Part shown: positions 10,195 to 20,199 of the stretch, in pieces
Numbering within the stretch: position 1 is the stretch's first letter
Layout of the letters: each line of letters starts with the position of its first letter
Origin: Lepidostoma basale
Taxonomy: Eukaryota > Arthropoda > Insecta > Trichoptera > Lepidostomatidae
Direction: 5' to 3'
Assembly (NCBI GenBank): GCA_022606425.2
Contig: JAHDVF020000742.1
Coordinates: forward strand, 248,001 to 312,000
Length of the DNA stretch: 64,000 bases
Position numbers and translations under genes: made by a program
Notes under the pieces: model-generated
What the model was told of the DNA's origin: nothing
Database searches by the model: none
Seen by the model: only the letters and a program-made list of their open reading frames with translations

Positions 10195-10572
10195 AAGCTA
10201 AGAGACACAGAGAGCCATGATGATATCCATGATGGGTATTAGCTTGCAGGACAGAGTCAGGAATGAGGACACGAGGAATGAGACAAAAGTCTCCGATGTC
10301 ATCAAGGCCGCCACCTATAAATGGTGTTGGGTGGAACACGTCGCGTCGCTCGTGACTCAGATGGAAAAGACAAGGCGACTGCTTTGCTGGTGCCCGAGAA
10401 TGACAAAGCATGGAGTTGGGCGCCCACAGTTGCGCTGGCATGACGATATCTGGAAGAGTGCAAGAAGTGCCTGGATGCGGATCGCTCAGGATAGAAGGGA
10501 GTGGAAAATACAAGAGGAAGCCCACGTCCATGAGTGGACGGCCACAACAGGCTTAAGAAGAAGAAGATGTTT
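10195..10572 (+). pseudogene. LINE-D C-terminus
   Basis: An open frame of 138 codons carries ISLQDRVRNEDTRNETKVSD, W..HVA...., GRPQLRWHDDIWKSARSAWM and IAQDRREWK. This is the post-RT C-terminal region common in insect RTE-like LINEs. It ends in gcttaagaagaagaagatg. A second copy with frameshifts is at 49613-49890. The RT and endonuclease domains are absent, so it is a dead 5'-truncated insertion. Confidence 0.75.
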
Positions 10573-10639
10573 TAAATTCATGAAACCTTTTGTATTAAAA
10601 ATGTATGCATTTACAATGTGGTCGGGCATTTGAATTTGA

Positions 10640-11680
10640 ATACTAAAATGCCATTAGATTCAAATCTTACATTCCCTAGAATCCTCTCACTCCACTGATC
10701 AGACTGTATGATTTATATAACAAGCACAATGGCGCAGTTTCAGCGAAATCACATCACGATCTCAAAGCTACCATGTACGTCCACAATAATACGTACCCGG
10801 GTTTGATGTGGGCTATAAAATGTTTGCCGGATCCGATAAGAGCCTTCGCTGCGCCAAACTGGGCCAAATTCTCGGAAAATTCTCTGTTTAGTTTACTCCG
10901 GTCTGTTTAAATAACCTTCCACGGCGAAAATAGGCACTTTCAAATAATAGAGCATTATCTATTGTAGTTTGTTGCTTCTGTATACGTATTAAATGTACCC
11001 GCGTTCAGGGTTTTATAGCAGTACATTATGGTAACTGCCTTCGGGTATCTTTGCGCGTTGCATGCAAAGGAAAATGTGTGGAAAACTCTATAGAGATTTT
11101 AGATTACAATAATTTATTTTTTCTTCCTTTAACAGTAACGTAAAACACCTTATTACTATATGCAATATTGTTGGTACATTTTCACGGTTGGTAGCAATAT
11201 GCCTTTTGGGATCTTGGGTATATCCATGTACCATCATCAAAGAGATGGGTTTCTCATAACCCATTTCTTTAAATTATTCAGAACCATCAAAAATGAAAAT
11301 GAAAAATGACAATGCACAATTACAAAAAACATGTAACTACGGAGACATTAAAAAAAGGGCGGCTTGAATGTAGTATAATTTTTAAAAATAAGTAAATAGT
11401 TTAAATAGTGCTATATAAGACAATATAGTGTTTAAATAGTGTTATATACTCGTAATATATAAGTCAATTAATTTTAAGTTGTACACTTTAGGATATGTGT
11501 TGCTCCCCTTAACTACTCCCTAAGTTTGTAAATTATATTATATATTGAAATTATATAGAGTACTAGGAATGCCTCCCTAGAACGGGTTACCCCAGTTGGA
11601 AGGTATTAAAACCACGTACTTGGTAAATGATCAATAAATAAATAAATCTCATATGCGTTCCGTTATATATGTACATATTT
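10640..11680. other. Mostly unassigned; LINE-like 3' tail at 11400-11645
   Basis: 10640-11180 shows no recognisable feature. 11190-11290 contains gagatgggtttctcataacc, which resembles the CR1-G segment gaaatgggttatgagatgcc. 11460-11645 ends in aatgatcaataaataaataaa, an (AAAT)n tail of the LINE-O kind, preceded by ggaatgcctccctagaacgg. Confidence 0.4.
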
Positions 11681-11689
11681 TTTTCTTTT

Positions 11690-11950
11690 CTGACATATTC
11701 CTTTCGCTTCTTCAATATTCATACATCGTGTCATGCACGCCCGTCGATTTCTCTGACTTCTGACGTGGCCGACATTCAATATTTCATTTATTTGATCATG
11801 CCATGTTTTCTTCTGTCTTCCTCTATTTCTACTTCCATTTACATCGTTAACATATTATTTTTTTCTATCACTTCCTCGATATTCCTTTTACATCGTATCA
11901 TGCACGCACGTCGATTTTTCCGACTCCTCGCGTGACCGATATTCAACATT
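11690..11950 (-). pseudogene. RTE-A, two overlapping partial copies
   Basis: Positions 11700-11862 and 11868-11950 both match the minus-strand gtcatgcacgcacgtcgatt, ccgacattcaatatttgat block, giving a partial tandem duplication of the RTE-A region that encodes RRACM. The 3' tail is missing. Confidence 0.65.
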
Positions 11951-11984
11951 TGTTGGTGATTAGTCAAAATTTGAAATGACAAAA

Positions 11985-12172
11985 GATTGAGGGTCGACGA
12001 GGTATTGGGAGAAGGCGGGTTTCCTGGCTGAGGAACATCCGAGAGTGGACGGGGCTGAGGACCGTGGGGGAGCTGTTCCGAGCTGCCCAGGACAGGGAGG
12101 CCTACTCAAGGGTGATAGTCAACGTTGGGGAGACCTGACAGGACACGGAAAGAAGAAGAAGTCAACATTTAT
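11985..12172 (+). pseudogene. LINE-M C-terminus
   Basis: The plus strand encodes a G.GRRRVSWLRNIREWTGLRT-like segment, then V..LFRAAQDREAYSRVIVNV and a stop after tggggagacctgacaggaca. The same end is seen at 63690-63835 (plus), 59232-59640 (minus) and 39790-39850 (minus). A single frame covers most of it, with an (AAG)n tail. Confidence 0.7.
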
Positions 12173-12239
12173 AAGTAAGAACCAACAAGAAAGAAGCTTC
12201 AGTGAAAAGATTATAGATAATACTGGCTATTACTGAGAA

Positions 12240-12580
12240 TACTTATCTTATTGTGATGACCTATCATATAACAAGTACCCATATTATACAAACTCGTATA
12301 ATGTAAGAAATGGACCCTACTATTATTAATTAGAGTGATCTGGGCAGGGTGCAACGCGTACTCAAACGAACGCACACGCAACTAACAAAAGTACTTTCCT
12401 AGAAAAGCTGTATGAATGCTTCTAAGAACTCGTATTTGGCCTGTCATTCTCTGCCTATTGTGGTAATACGGACAACATCTATTGAACAAGGTTCCTGTCA
12501 CAGTAGGTCCGTGAGATTTTTAATACATTATAGTATATTCTAAATATTATATATAATGAGAATAAAAAATTCCTTTACAA
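12240..12580. other. No recognised feature
   Basis: No coding, RNA or repeat signal that I can support. Confidence 0.5.
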
Positions 12581-12584
12581 AATA

Positions 12585-12670
12585 TACTAAGTTTATTTCC
12601 ACTTAGGTTAAGGCTAAGACTGGTTTCGGCCTCTTCTGCAAGCTACCGAAACCAGTGGAAGTCGATAAAC
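12585..12670. mobile_element. Head-to-head HHL hairpin
   Basis: The left arm tttatttccacttagg..aag, ggtttcggcc and the right arm gctaccgaaaccagtgg, gataaacttta are inverted copies. Both strands show CCGAAACCAGT; the left arm has GAAAC-CA-GTC. The stem II region is very short. Confidence 0.55.
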
Positions 12671-12769
12671 TTTAGTGGAATTAAAAATATGAAGGTTGTT
12701 ATTTGAAAATTCATGGTAAAATTCACTGTAAATAATGAAAATAATTGCTTAATTAAATATTTCTTTATA

Positions 12770-12890
12770 TTATATATTTATTCCACTTAGCTTTATGGCC
12801 TCGTCCGGTTTCCAGTAAGCTGTCATCTTCTGGTATAGACATATATCAGAAGATGATAGCGAGCTGCCGAAACCGGTGAAACCTATGAGA
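12770..12890. mobile_element. Head-to-head HHL hairpin, CCGGT type
   Basis: The arms cagaagatgacagcttactg (minus) and cagaagatgatagcgagctg (plus) face away from the centre at about 12840. Both lead to gaaaccgg. The outer part ccacttagctttatggcc resembles the tail of the preceding hairpin. Confidence 0.55.
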
Positions 12891-12904
12891 AATTTTAACC
12901 TAAT

Positions 12905-13130
12905 ATATCATCATCTTCATCAGCCGTCTGTCATCCACGTAGGCCTCTCCAAAAGCAAGCCACCGACTCCTATCCATTGCCGCTCCCATCCATCCATGTC
13001 CAGCAATCCTCTTCAGATCGTCGGTCCAGCGGGCAGGGGAACGTCCAACTCTGCGGAATCCTGTACGCTGTCTCCACTCTAGAACCCGTCTCCCCCATCG
13101 GCCGTCGGTTCTTCGACAGACATGGCTTGT
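12905..13130 (-). pseudogene. LINE-C C-terminus
   Basis: The minus strand encodes a GRWGRRVLEWRQRTGFRRVG-like stretch followed by RSPARWTDDLKRIAGHGWMG, with a (GAT)n-type tail at 12905-12915 (catcatcttcatc in plus). It matches the LINE-C copy at 39890-40100. Frameshifts separate the parts. Confidence 0.7.
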
Positions 13131-13184
13131 AAATTAATATATAATAAAAAGAAAACATGATTTTTTTTTTGTAAAAAAAACTTT

Positions 13185-13300
13185 TTAAATATATATTTAA
13201 TTAAAATCCACTGATGTTTGTGTCTTTGACAGGTTTCGGACACAAACATTAGTGGATTTTAATTAAATAGTTTACAAAAAAGATTTTTTATAAAAAAATA
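13185..13300. repeat. Hairpin with ~32-bp arms around GGTTTCGG
   Basis: The arms are aattaaaatccactgatgtt.. and its complement ending attagtggattttaattaa. The loop holds gacaggtttcgg. The gtttcgg motif and outer A/T tails resemble the other HHL hairpins, but the CTGANGA half is not clear. Confidence 0.6.
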
Positions 13301-13309
13301 TATTTTCAT

Positions 13310-13740
13310 TATTTACAATGAACTACCATGAAAATTCAAACAAAAAAAAATGTTATTTTATTTTCATTATTTAAGTGGAATTGAACTAAAAGATTTATTA
13401 TCAAGGAATTATTAATCAAAATTTGAAATAGCAAATTTCTAGGAAATACAAATTAATGTAATTACCATAGGTATGCTAGGTACAAGTGCATACTAATTCA
13501 AACAATCACAACAAACGGAAGGGAATACCGGCTTATGAAGATTTACCTAACTTCGCTGGAAACAAATTAAGAATAGGGATGAACGATAAATTAATTTGAT
13601 TATTGATAATATTTAAATTAATAAATCAAAGGTAAAAACGATTCGTTTTTCCCTTTTCTTCTTTCACCCCCTTCTCCTTTTGATATCACCGCCCTTTTTA
13701 TTTTATTGCACATAAATGTAAATTTTGTGTTTTTATTTAC
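13310..13740. other. No recognised feature
   Basis: AT-rich. A pyrimidine-rich patch (ttcttctttcacccccttct) lies upstream of the HHL-like motif at 13750. No frame is supported. Confidence 0.45.
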
Positions 13741-13744
13741 GTAT

Positions 13745-13805
13745 TACATTGCTCTGGTGAAGTTTGGGTCCAAGCGAAACTAGTTGGCATCAATTATAAT
13801 TAACA
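13745..13805 (+). mobile_element. Single HHL-like 3' core
   Basis: Reads ctggtga, a short stem ttgg-gt-ccaa, gcgaaactagttgg. The spacing matches the other HHL cores. U at the cleavage-equivalent position and one core substitution make activity unlikely. Confidence 0.4.
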
Positions 13806-13814
13806 TACCGTGGT

Positions 13815-13995
13815 TAAATACGAAGTTTTGATCTTGGACTTCGATCTTCTGGCCTATAGAGGTTCAGTTCTTGTGGCTATCCTCTTACATCTGATGGTTA
13901 CATTATTGAAAACGTGATTTGGTGGGTGTTGGTTTACGCGGGGGCTTGATTTGCCGCTTGTGGGTTTGGGTCGTAATTTGAGAGGTCTTTTGTTA
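13815..13995 (+). mobile_element. Foldback element, single arm
   Basis: Landmarks cttggacttcgatcttctgg, cctatagaggttcagttctt, atcctcttacatctgatggt and gtgatttggtgggtgttgg match one arm of the 21.6 kb foldback. Confidence 0.65.
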
Positions 13996-14029
13996 TGGGG
14001 TTACTTGTGAAGGGGAACAATTGTAAAAA

Positions 14030-14270
14030 AGTTTAGCAATTAATTAATCTATTATCAGGATTCCCAATTCTAGGTGCAGTTATGTAATCCTGGTCCATGA
14101 AGGCGCACCAAGCGATAAACAGATAGCCTTATTTTGTAGGATTTGGGTTTCCGTATGTGACGAGTAGCTACGTAGCCCCAGATCGTGGCTGCGTAAGTGA
14201 AGATCGTCTTTATGACCGTTTTGTATATCAGGAGTTTATTGCCGGTGCTTAGTTTAGTGTTTCTAACTAT
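14030..14270 (-). pseudogene. Jockey-clade reverse transcriptase, C-terminal part
   Basis: The minus strand reads LSTGNKLLIYKTVIKTIFTY then AATIWGYVATRHIRKPKSYK. This is the LLYK..I.P...YA..IWG....S.....Q..Q stretch that follows the RT catalytic core in Jockey-clade LINEs (BmC1-like). It decays into stops by 14060. It is the only copy in the window. Confidence 0.7.
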
Positions 14271-14589
14271 CTATAAGTATAAAATGTCTAACCATACAGT
14301 TAGTGCTTCATTAAAAAATAAAAAATTAAAAAAATATTACGTTCCGTCAATGCGTGCGATGAATTTTTAGGGCTCACTATTTGTATATCAATCAACTATC
14401 GTTTAATGGTGGTTCAAGAATCGTACAAAGAACGGGCTAGATAACTAGCTCATATCGAAGGCCAGCATGTCTATGTATAATACATAAAGTGTAAAGATCC
14501 AGTGCCGGATTAGCCATAAAGCTGAATTATAGATTCGCATATATGTCAGTGAAGCACGAAACTAACTAAATAATGATAAAAGTAAAATA

Positions 14590-14740
14590 TACCCAGTAGA
14601 AATGAGATCTCTTAGACGAATGTGTTTTAAATCTGTATTTGATAGTGTCATATTAAAATGTCAGAAGTGATTGCAGTGCGAAATATTAACAAAATAATGA
14701 AAGGGTTGTAAGATGGTTTGGATACATGGAAATAGAGGAT
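14590..14740 (+). pseudogene. RTE-A fragment
   Basis: agtagaaatgagatctctta, gacgaatgtg and a decayed aatgaaagggt..agatggtttgg segment correspond to VEMRSLRRMC and the RWFGH region. It has multiple indels. Confidence 0.6.
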
Positions 14741-14989
14741 TTACATCGCTTACCCGAAGCTGTTATAAGCGAATGTCTCCTTTCGTCAACTTCGCTCATT
14801 CAATTGCTGGGTCCGTTCCTCGTCCATGCCACCCAGGCAACATATAATTTACTCCTATTTTCCTCTTTGTCTCGCCGTATATTTAAATTACAAAATTGTA
14901 GTTAAAATATGTCTAACCATATATAAATAGGGACACGATATTATATGGGAAGCATACTAATTGACACATGACACCGAGAAATGAAATGA

Positions 14990-15690
14990 GGGACATAAGA
15001 GACAAATGCGAAATGAAGACGCACAACTTTTTGGACACATGGAAAGATTGAATGAAGAAAGAATGGTAAAGAAATATATAGAAAGACAATCAAATATCAA
15101 ATGTCGGCCAAGTAAGGAGTCGGAGAAATCGTCTCGACGTCCCGTTTTCACCGGGACTGCCGTTTTCAGGCAGCGTGTCCCGTTGTCCCAGAAAACAACT
15201 TCGAGTCGCCATAATGTCCTGTTTTCGAAAAGAAAGAAACTCGCAGTAGAATTTAAAAATATATATATAAAAGCGCGCAAATAAGAATCCTGGCGGAAGA
15301 ATCTAGTACTAGTATTTGAAGACGTGTGCATGCGGAGAAAAAAAATACTACGTTTTCATTTCGATTGCACATAAAATCTCATAATGCATCTGACCATAGA
15401 TAAAATATATCTGAAGAAAAAATATACTCGTTGAAGTAATTAAAATTGCTTGTGTGTGAACCCTTGCTTCAAAATTACCAATTTTGGCAATTTTTCGCGA
15501 AAATAGCGCTATACTCGTATAAGTTGTCAAAATTTATTATTACTATCAAGTACCTACCCTTTTTTTCAGCATTCCGGTTTGGGGGAAATAATAATTGACG
15601 CGATGGAAGCGAGAGAAGTATTTCAGGAAACAACAGTGTGGCGGTTCAAACTTTCTTTTTAGCTCCTCGGGGAGACGACGTGATGGTTCG
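14990..15690 (+). pseudogene. RTE-A LINE interrupted by unknown sequence
   Basis: 14995-15130 encodes FGHMERLNEERMVK and the gtcggccaagtaaggagtcg part. The family resumes at about 15597 (gacgcgatggaagcgagag) and runs to the 3' end near 15690 (cgacgtgatggttcgttagt). The 15131-15595 interval is foreign: its first ~100 bp is GC-richer with a cccgttttcaccgggactg block, and the rest is AT-rich. I cannot classify the insert and no target duplication is clear. Confidence 0.6.
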
Positions 15691-15691
15691 T

Positions 15692-16125
15692 TAGTTAATA
15701 AAAGTTGTGTTGATAAAGACATGCGTACGTCCTATAATGACATATGGAAGAGAAACGAGAGCTTACACCATCAGAACAAAAAATCTCCTAAGAACCATAG
15801 AAAAGAAGACTCTCCGATCCGTTGCGGGAACGACACTCCGAGAGAGAGTAAGATATTCTGAAATAAGAAAGATCTGCAATGTAGAAGATGTCGTGCGATG
15901 GGGAAGACTGAGAAGACACTACTGGAGAGATCATGTGGAAAGAGCATGTTCTGAAAGAGTGATAAATATAACCGCAAATAAAGTACTAGCAGGCAATCGA
16001 CATCCAGGAAGACCACCCAAAAGATGGCGAGACAGTTGGACATCTACATCCCAGGAACAGGCTCCGAGAAATAACAGGACGCAGTCTTAAATAAAGCAGA
16101 AGAAGTGTTGATGATGATATTATTT
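15692..16125 (+). pseudogene. LINE-E C-terminus
   Basis: An open frame of 127 codons begins MLIKTCVRPIMTYGRETRAY and continues through ..LRSVAGTTLRERVRYSEIRK to GRPPKRWRDSWTS and QAPRNNRTQS. This is the conserved C-terminal region of an insect RTE-like LINE, ending in agttgatgatgatattattt. The reading frame is intact over the whole piece, which is unusual here and suggests a comparatively recent insertion. RT and endonuclease are absent. Confidence 0.75.
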
Positions 16126-16129
16126 TATT

Positions 16130-16500
16130 GTCATACATAACCAGGGTCTCTTAGTAACATTTTCTACAGGCACTCGCTGGCTTAATCCGACACTGCGTAG
16201 ATCCAATATGTACGAGTACACAATACTAATTGGAGTTATCTATTTCATTCTTAAGGTTATACACACCACAAAGATTAAGTGGAATACGTTGTATGATTAA
16301 TAACCGATTGGAGCATTTACTAATAAATAATACCAAAAAAACTATTCATCTTCCATCCGTGTTTAATCAAAGTTTCCCCTACACAAATTATCACTTCAAA
16401 CACGCCACAAACAAACCTCTATATCCTGATAAACTTTTTTGGATTCCTCAATATTCATACATCATGAATACATACTCGGTATTTTTCCGACAATTTTTTA
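16130..16500. other. No recognised feature
   Basis: A 104-codon plus-strand frame (16230-16544) is present but has no recognisable motif, runs into the hairpin element and is probably chance. Confidence 0.4.
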
Positions 16501-16504
16501 TTAC

Positions 16505-17100
16505 GAATTTTTATGAATTAAAACACTATTTTTTCCACTTTTGAGTTTATTTTTCTCGACATGTTTCGAAGACAATTTTATATGAATTAAAACACTATTT
16601 TTTCCACTTTTGAGTATATTTTTCTCGACATGTTTCGAAGGCTTACACCTTCATCATCGGGAGAACGATATAAACTAACCAAAATTATTACAAATTGAGT
16701 GCAAGAACCTAGAATTATATATAACATGTGTTAGTTAACTTGGCTAGAACTAGGGACATATTAAAGGGTTAAAATACTTCCATCTAAAAATCCTTTCAAA
16801 ATTTAACCCAGTGATATGTCTATTGTTATCTTCCTAGTACTATCCAAGTTAACTTACACATGTTATATATACCTAATTCTAGGTTCTTGCGCTCAGTTTG
16901 CAATAATTTTGGTTAGTTTATATCGTTCTCCCGATGATGAAGGTGTCGAAACATGTCGAGAAAAATAAACTCAAAAGTGGAAAAAACAGTTTAATTCATA
17001 AATATAGTCGTCATTATGGTATAATTAATATTCATAATATAATCGTCATTATGGTTCCACAGTGTTAACGCCTTAAGTTTATCTAAAATTAAAAAATACA
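16505..17100. mobile_element. Long head-to-head HHL hairpin (~230-bp arms)
   Basis: The arms run outward from about 16790. Left: tctcgacatgtttcgaaggc, accttcatcatcgggagaac, aaccaaaattattacaaatt, aacatgtgttagttaacttg. Right: the complements ending gatgatgaaggtgtcgaaac, atgtcgagaaaaataaactc. The left outer end is itself duplicated (16507-16560 and 16575-16630). The right HHL core is ccgatga..gaaac-at-gtc with stem I ttctc/gagaa flanking it (16935-16961). ttccacagtgttaacgcc at 17055 is the family's recurrent flank. Confidence 0.7.
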
Positions 17101-17104
17101 TATT

Positions 17105-17200
17105 TATTATTATTCATTCTTTCCATGTGTCCAAATCATCTTTACGGCCCTTTCATTATTTTGTGCATAACGCTTTCATTCGCCTACGTTCGTTTATTCC
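17105..17200 (-). pseudogene. RTE-A fragment
   Basis: ttctttccatgtgtccaaat through cataacgctttcattcgcc corresponds to the RWFGHMER segment on the minus strand. Both ends are truncated. Confidence 0.6.
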
Positions 17201-17249
17201 ACTTGAAATAAAACAAAATATGTATAATACAATTCATATATTTTTATTT

Positions 17250-17463
17250 TCATTGTGACACAGAAATTGGGAACATATGCCGAGCCGGAGAGACTAGAGC
17301 AATCAAGATCCTGTACGCGTTTAGTGGACAATGTTCTGGCTGATCTGGCTAGGTTGGGCGAATCGGACTGCTGGGAGCAAAAGGCGCAGGATCGAGGAGC
17401 TTGGAGGAAAATCGTCAAGGAGGCTAAAACTTTTCAAGAGTTAGTTAGGAAGTAAGTAAGTAA
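17250..17463 (+). pseudogene. RTE-B LINE C-terminus, (AAGT)n tail
   Basis: The frame from 17255 reads RLVDNVLADLARLGESDCWE then QKAQDRGAWRKIVKEAKTF and ends in gaagtaagtaagtaa. The N-terminal part of this frame (MTQKLGTYAEPERLEQS) looks like a rearranged A-E-E segment. Only ~65 codons are present. Confidence 0.75.
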
Positions 17464-17469
17464 TTTTCT

Positions 17470-17920
17470 CTACTTTCAAAATGAGAGCAGAATAAATGAA
17501 GTAGATATGAGGTCCCTAATACATATGTTTGGAAAACGATTTTCAAATGATGATGTAACGAAGGAATTTAGAGCGGAATAAAGTATTATGAACAAAATTA
17601 TGACAGGATGCATTGGTTTTGACGTATGGAACGTATGGATGAAGGAAGTATGGTTAAAAAAGTATACATTAACGGTGTGAATGGAGTACAGAGTCGTGGT
17701 TGATCTAAGAAAATCTGGCATGACCAGATTAATCAACTTTTATACGTCCGTCATGTTAGAAGTCGAAAGAATCGACGTGAGTGTATGACTCGCTGTATGA
17801 ATGTAGAGGAAGCTAGATAGTGTGTCAGGATCGAGTAGTGTGGCGGTCCATTATCTCTGCCTACCCCTTCGGGGAAACGGCGTGGTGGTTTGTTATTATT
17901 ATTATTATTTTGTTGAATTG
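17470..17920 (+). pseudogene. RTE-A LINE C-terminus, (GTTATT)n tail
   Basis: Covers agcagaataaatgaagtaga (RINEVD.R) to ggggaaacggcgtggtggtt with a gttattattattattatt tail. Stops fall at tggagcggaataaagt and several other points. It belongs to the subfamily with cggtccattatctctgccta. Confidence 0.75.
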
Positions 17921-17954
17921 CTCTTTACATCGTGACAACACCAAAAACACCAAC

Positions 17955-18220
17955 AAACCATCACGCCATTTTCCCGTAGGGGTAGGCAGAGAGAACGGAC
18001 CGCCACACTACTCTATCCTGACATACCTCTCTAGCATCCTCCACGTTCATACGGCGAGTCATACACGCACGTCGATTCTTCAGGCTTCTGACATGACCAA
18101 CGTTTAAAATTGGATTAATTTGGTCATGCCATGTTTTCCTCGGTCTACCTCGACTCCGTACTCCATTTTCATTCTTTCTTCACTCATGCGCTCCATATGT
18201 CCGAAATCATTTCATATTAT
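17955..18220 (-). pseudogene. RTE-A LINE C-terminus
   Basis: caaaccatcacgccattttc to ccatatgtccgaaatcattt on the minus strand. It lies tail-to-tail with the previous copy, only about 40 bp apart. It is followed directly by a SINE body, so the RTE-A 5' end is cut at about 18218. Confidence 0.75.
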
Positions 18221-18415
18221 GACAGCATGAGCCAAATCGATGTAAAGGGTATTATAACTATCATAGTGATTCTCGTGACATATGATAGGTAGCTAATCTA
18301 TTGCCATTTTATTGACACCAGACCAAAGACAGTGTGACAATCACACTGCCCTCGCCGGGAATCGAACCCGAAACAGTCAGTCAATGCACTAACCACTCGG
18401 CCACGAAGGTCGTGC
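18220..18415 (-). mobile_element. tRNA-derived SINE (copy 1)
   Basis: The head at 18415-18360 reads a box A-like tggccgagtggttag and a box B gggttcgattcccgg on the minus strand. It is followed by the hairpin cagtgtgattgtcacactg and a body ending near gctcatgctgtc. The body matches the copy at 45585-45805 base for base over long stretches. RNA polymerase III internal promoter elements are inferred from the boxes. It is not a functional tRNA because the body continues without a terminator. Confidence 0.8.
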
Positions 18416-18419
18416 TGTT

Positions 18420-18885
18420 GTTGTTTAAGAAATTTGAAATAAAAACATAAATATTTTTTTTACAATACTTTTGAATAAAATCCCCAACTTTTTACAGTAG
18501 CGAATGAAGCGAAGAAGAGGCACCAAAACAATTAACGATCGTACCTTAAACGACTTATGGATTTGTAAATTCATAGGAAACATAAGAATAAAAAAAATAT
18601 ATTGCCATCAATCATTTGCTGATCTTCAGAATATGCCACATGATAATTGAGAATCTTACTTAGTGTATAAACATTATTCGAAATTTGATTTATTATTATA
18701 AACGCCAGTCAGTCTGCTATTGTGCTCTAGATTGTATAATGAATAGGACGCTTATAACTTCCTCGATGATGAATTACCACAAACCTCAATTGGTCCCGCC
18801 TCCGCAATCAGAGTTTTTATAATGACTGAAAATATTCATTTCGGAAAGTAAATATACTACTAGGATAATCTTACGTAAATTACGT
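18420..18885. other. No recognised feature
   Basis: AT-rich. No frame or repeat is supported. Confidence 0.5.
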
Positions 18886-19135
18886 AGGTACACGCGATGT
18901 CAATATACGACTGCTATGTGGTGTCTTTTCCAGAGTGTTGGTCCTTCTGTGAGGTAGATTCCCAGCTGTCCTTCCATCTTTTAGGAGATCTTCCACGAGG
19001 ACGAGTCCCATGAGGCTGATTATGCAATGCAATATAGGGGGGTCTGGTGGTGTCCATTCTTTGAACATGACCGTACCAGTCCTTTTTTTGCTGTCTGCTC
19101 CATCTTATAATATTCTCAACCTCACATATCCATCT
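18885..19135 (-). pseudogene. LINE-N C-terminus
   Basis: The minus strand encodes a PPLYCIAQPHGTRPRGRSPK-like stretch followed by RWKDSWESTSQKDQHSGKDT, the GRP.KRW.D... end of an RTE-like LINE. Frames shift near 19010. Related pieces are at 26825-26965, 33979-34075 and 41205-41515. Confidence 0.6.
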
Positions 19136-19194
19136 TATTCTGGTGTTCGGTTATTGTTATGTGAAAGGCTACCGCCATTATCGTATTGGTAGTT

Positions 19195-19318
19195 AACGCC
19201 TGGAGATGTCACTCAGATAACCAATGACAGGTCATAAGTCCTGTAAACACCTCGATCACCATTTTCTGTTTCCAATTTGCATCTTTGTCTCTATTGAGAT
19301 ACAATTAATCCTCAAATC
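19195..19318 (+). mobile_element. MITE-K terminal fragment
   Basis: aaccaatgacaggtcataag through tctctattgagatacaatta, followed by atcc, is the right end of the MITE-K family. The left end is lost. Confidence 0.65.
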
Positions 19319-19795
19319 AAATCAGTTTATTTCATCAACAGACATTACAAAATAAATTTTTAAGGCATCTATTGAGAACAAGTAAAATAATATATTGTGT
19401 ATAAAATAAGAGGATACTACCAGAAACGCATGAGAGATGGTTCAACATTAGGAAGACAGGATACTCTCCGGAATTAAGAGTATTTGCCTTCTCAACGTAC
19501 TTTCACTAATATCAAAGACGTCGATCTCCGAGGAAACCGCGTTCAGCAGATTAATTGCTCTTCCCACCGGTGTCATCAGAAGCAGGTTGGTTCTGGCGGC
19601 CGGTAGGTAAAATAATCTATGCCGTCGCTGTCGGAGATATCTATCAGGGACAAAAAGCCGAACACCCTCCAGCACGGCCGAGTTCTCGAAATATCCCCCG
19701 AGTAATCTAAAGAAATGGGTTATGAGATGCCCATCTCTTCCATGCTGCAGATAGTTGGCTCCAAGCATTCCTAAAAGAAATGCTACTTAATAAGT
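19319..19795 (-). pseudogene. CR1-G LINE C-terminus with (ATCAA)n tail
   Basis: A 106-codon minus-strand frame ends in LLLIPESILSS-type residues. Within it RLFYLPAARTNLLLMTPVGR and AINLLNAVSSEIDVFDISES match the F..P..RT.....P..R....N......D.F..S segment that closes Jockey/CR1-like polyproteins. The 3' UTR runs through ggcatctattgagaacaagt to the tail aaatcaaatcag. Other copies are at 23380-23665, 58690-58916, 60015-60205 and 60595-60858. Confidence 0.75.
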
Positions 19796-19849
19796 TATAG
19801 ATCGTTTAATAATAAACAGTAAATCTTTGCTTTGAATTTTCCAGAATTA

Positions 19850-19915
19850 TGGAAGAGTGAAGTGATCCATCTTCTTTGCCTATTTCTCTCGGAAAACGGC
19901 GTGATAACTAGTATA
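19850..19915 (+). mobile_element. RTE-A terminal scrap
   Basis: gaagtgatccatcttctttg and ctcggaaaacggcgtgat are the last ~65 bp of the family, diverged. Confidence 0.5.
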
Positions 19916-20199
19916 TGTTATGTTGGACAAATAATTCAATTTAAAAAGATTTATATACGTCCATTTTGAAAGGAATATCCGTAAGCTATTCCCAGACACA
20001 ACTATTCTAACTTTGACTAAATTTCTACGAAACTCCTTTGAAAGGAAGTCTGCGAATTTTTTATTGGTTCTGTAGTCGCAATTATGTGGTTATTTTTACT
20101 CAGAAAATCATTTCCTTATAAAAAATATTATTGTACTATATTATTTATCCAAATGACGAAGTAGTGTTCGGAGGATAAAAACCTTAATTAAATTTTTTT

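Noticed and set aside
16230..16544. Candidate small gene (104 codons)
   Set aside because: No motif, runs into a hairpin element, and its composition is that of AT-rich non-coding sequence.
18360..18415. tRNA gene
   Set aside because: Box A and box B are present, but the acceptor and anticodon stems do not close and the sequence continues into a SINE body shared with other copies.
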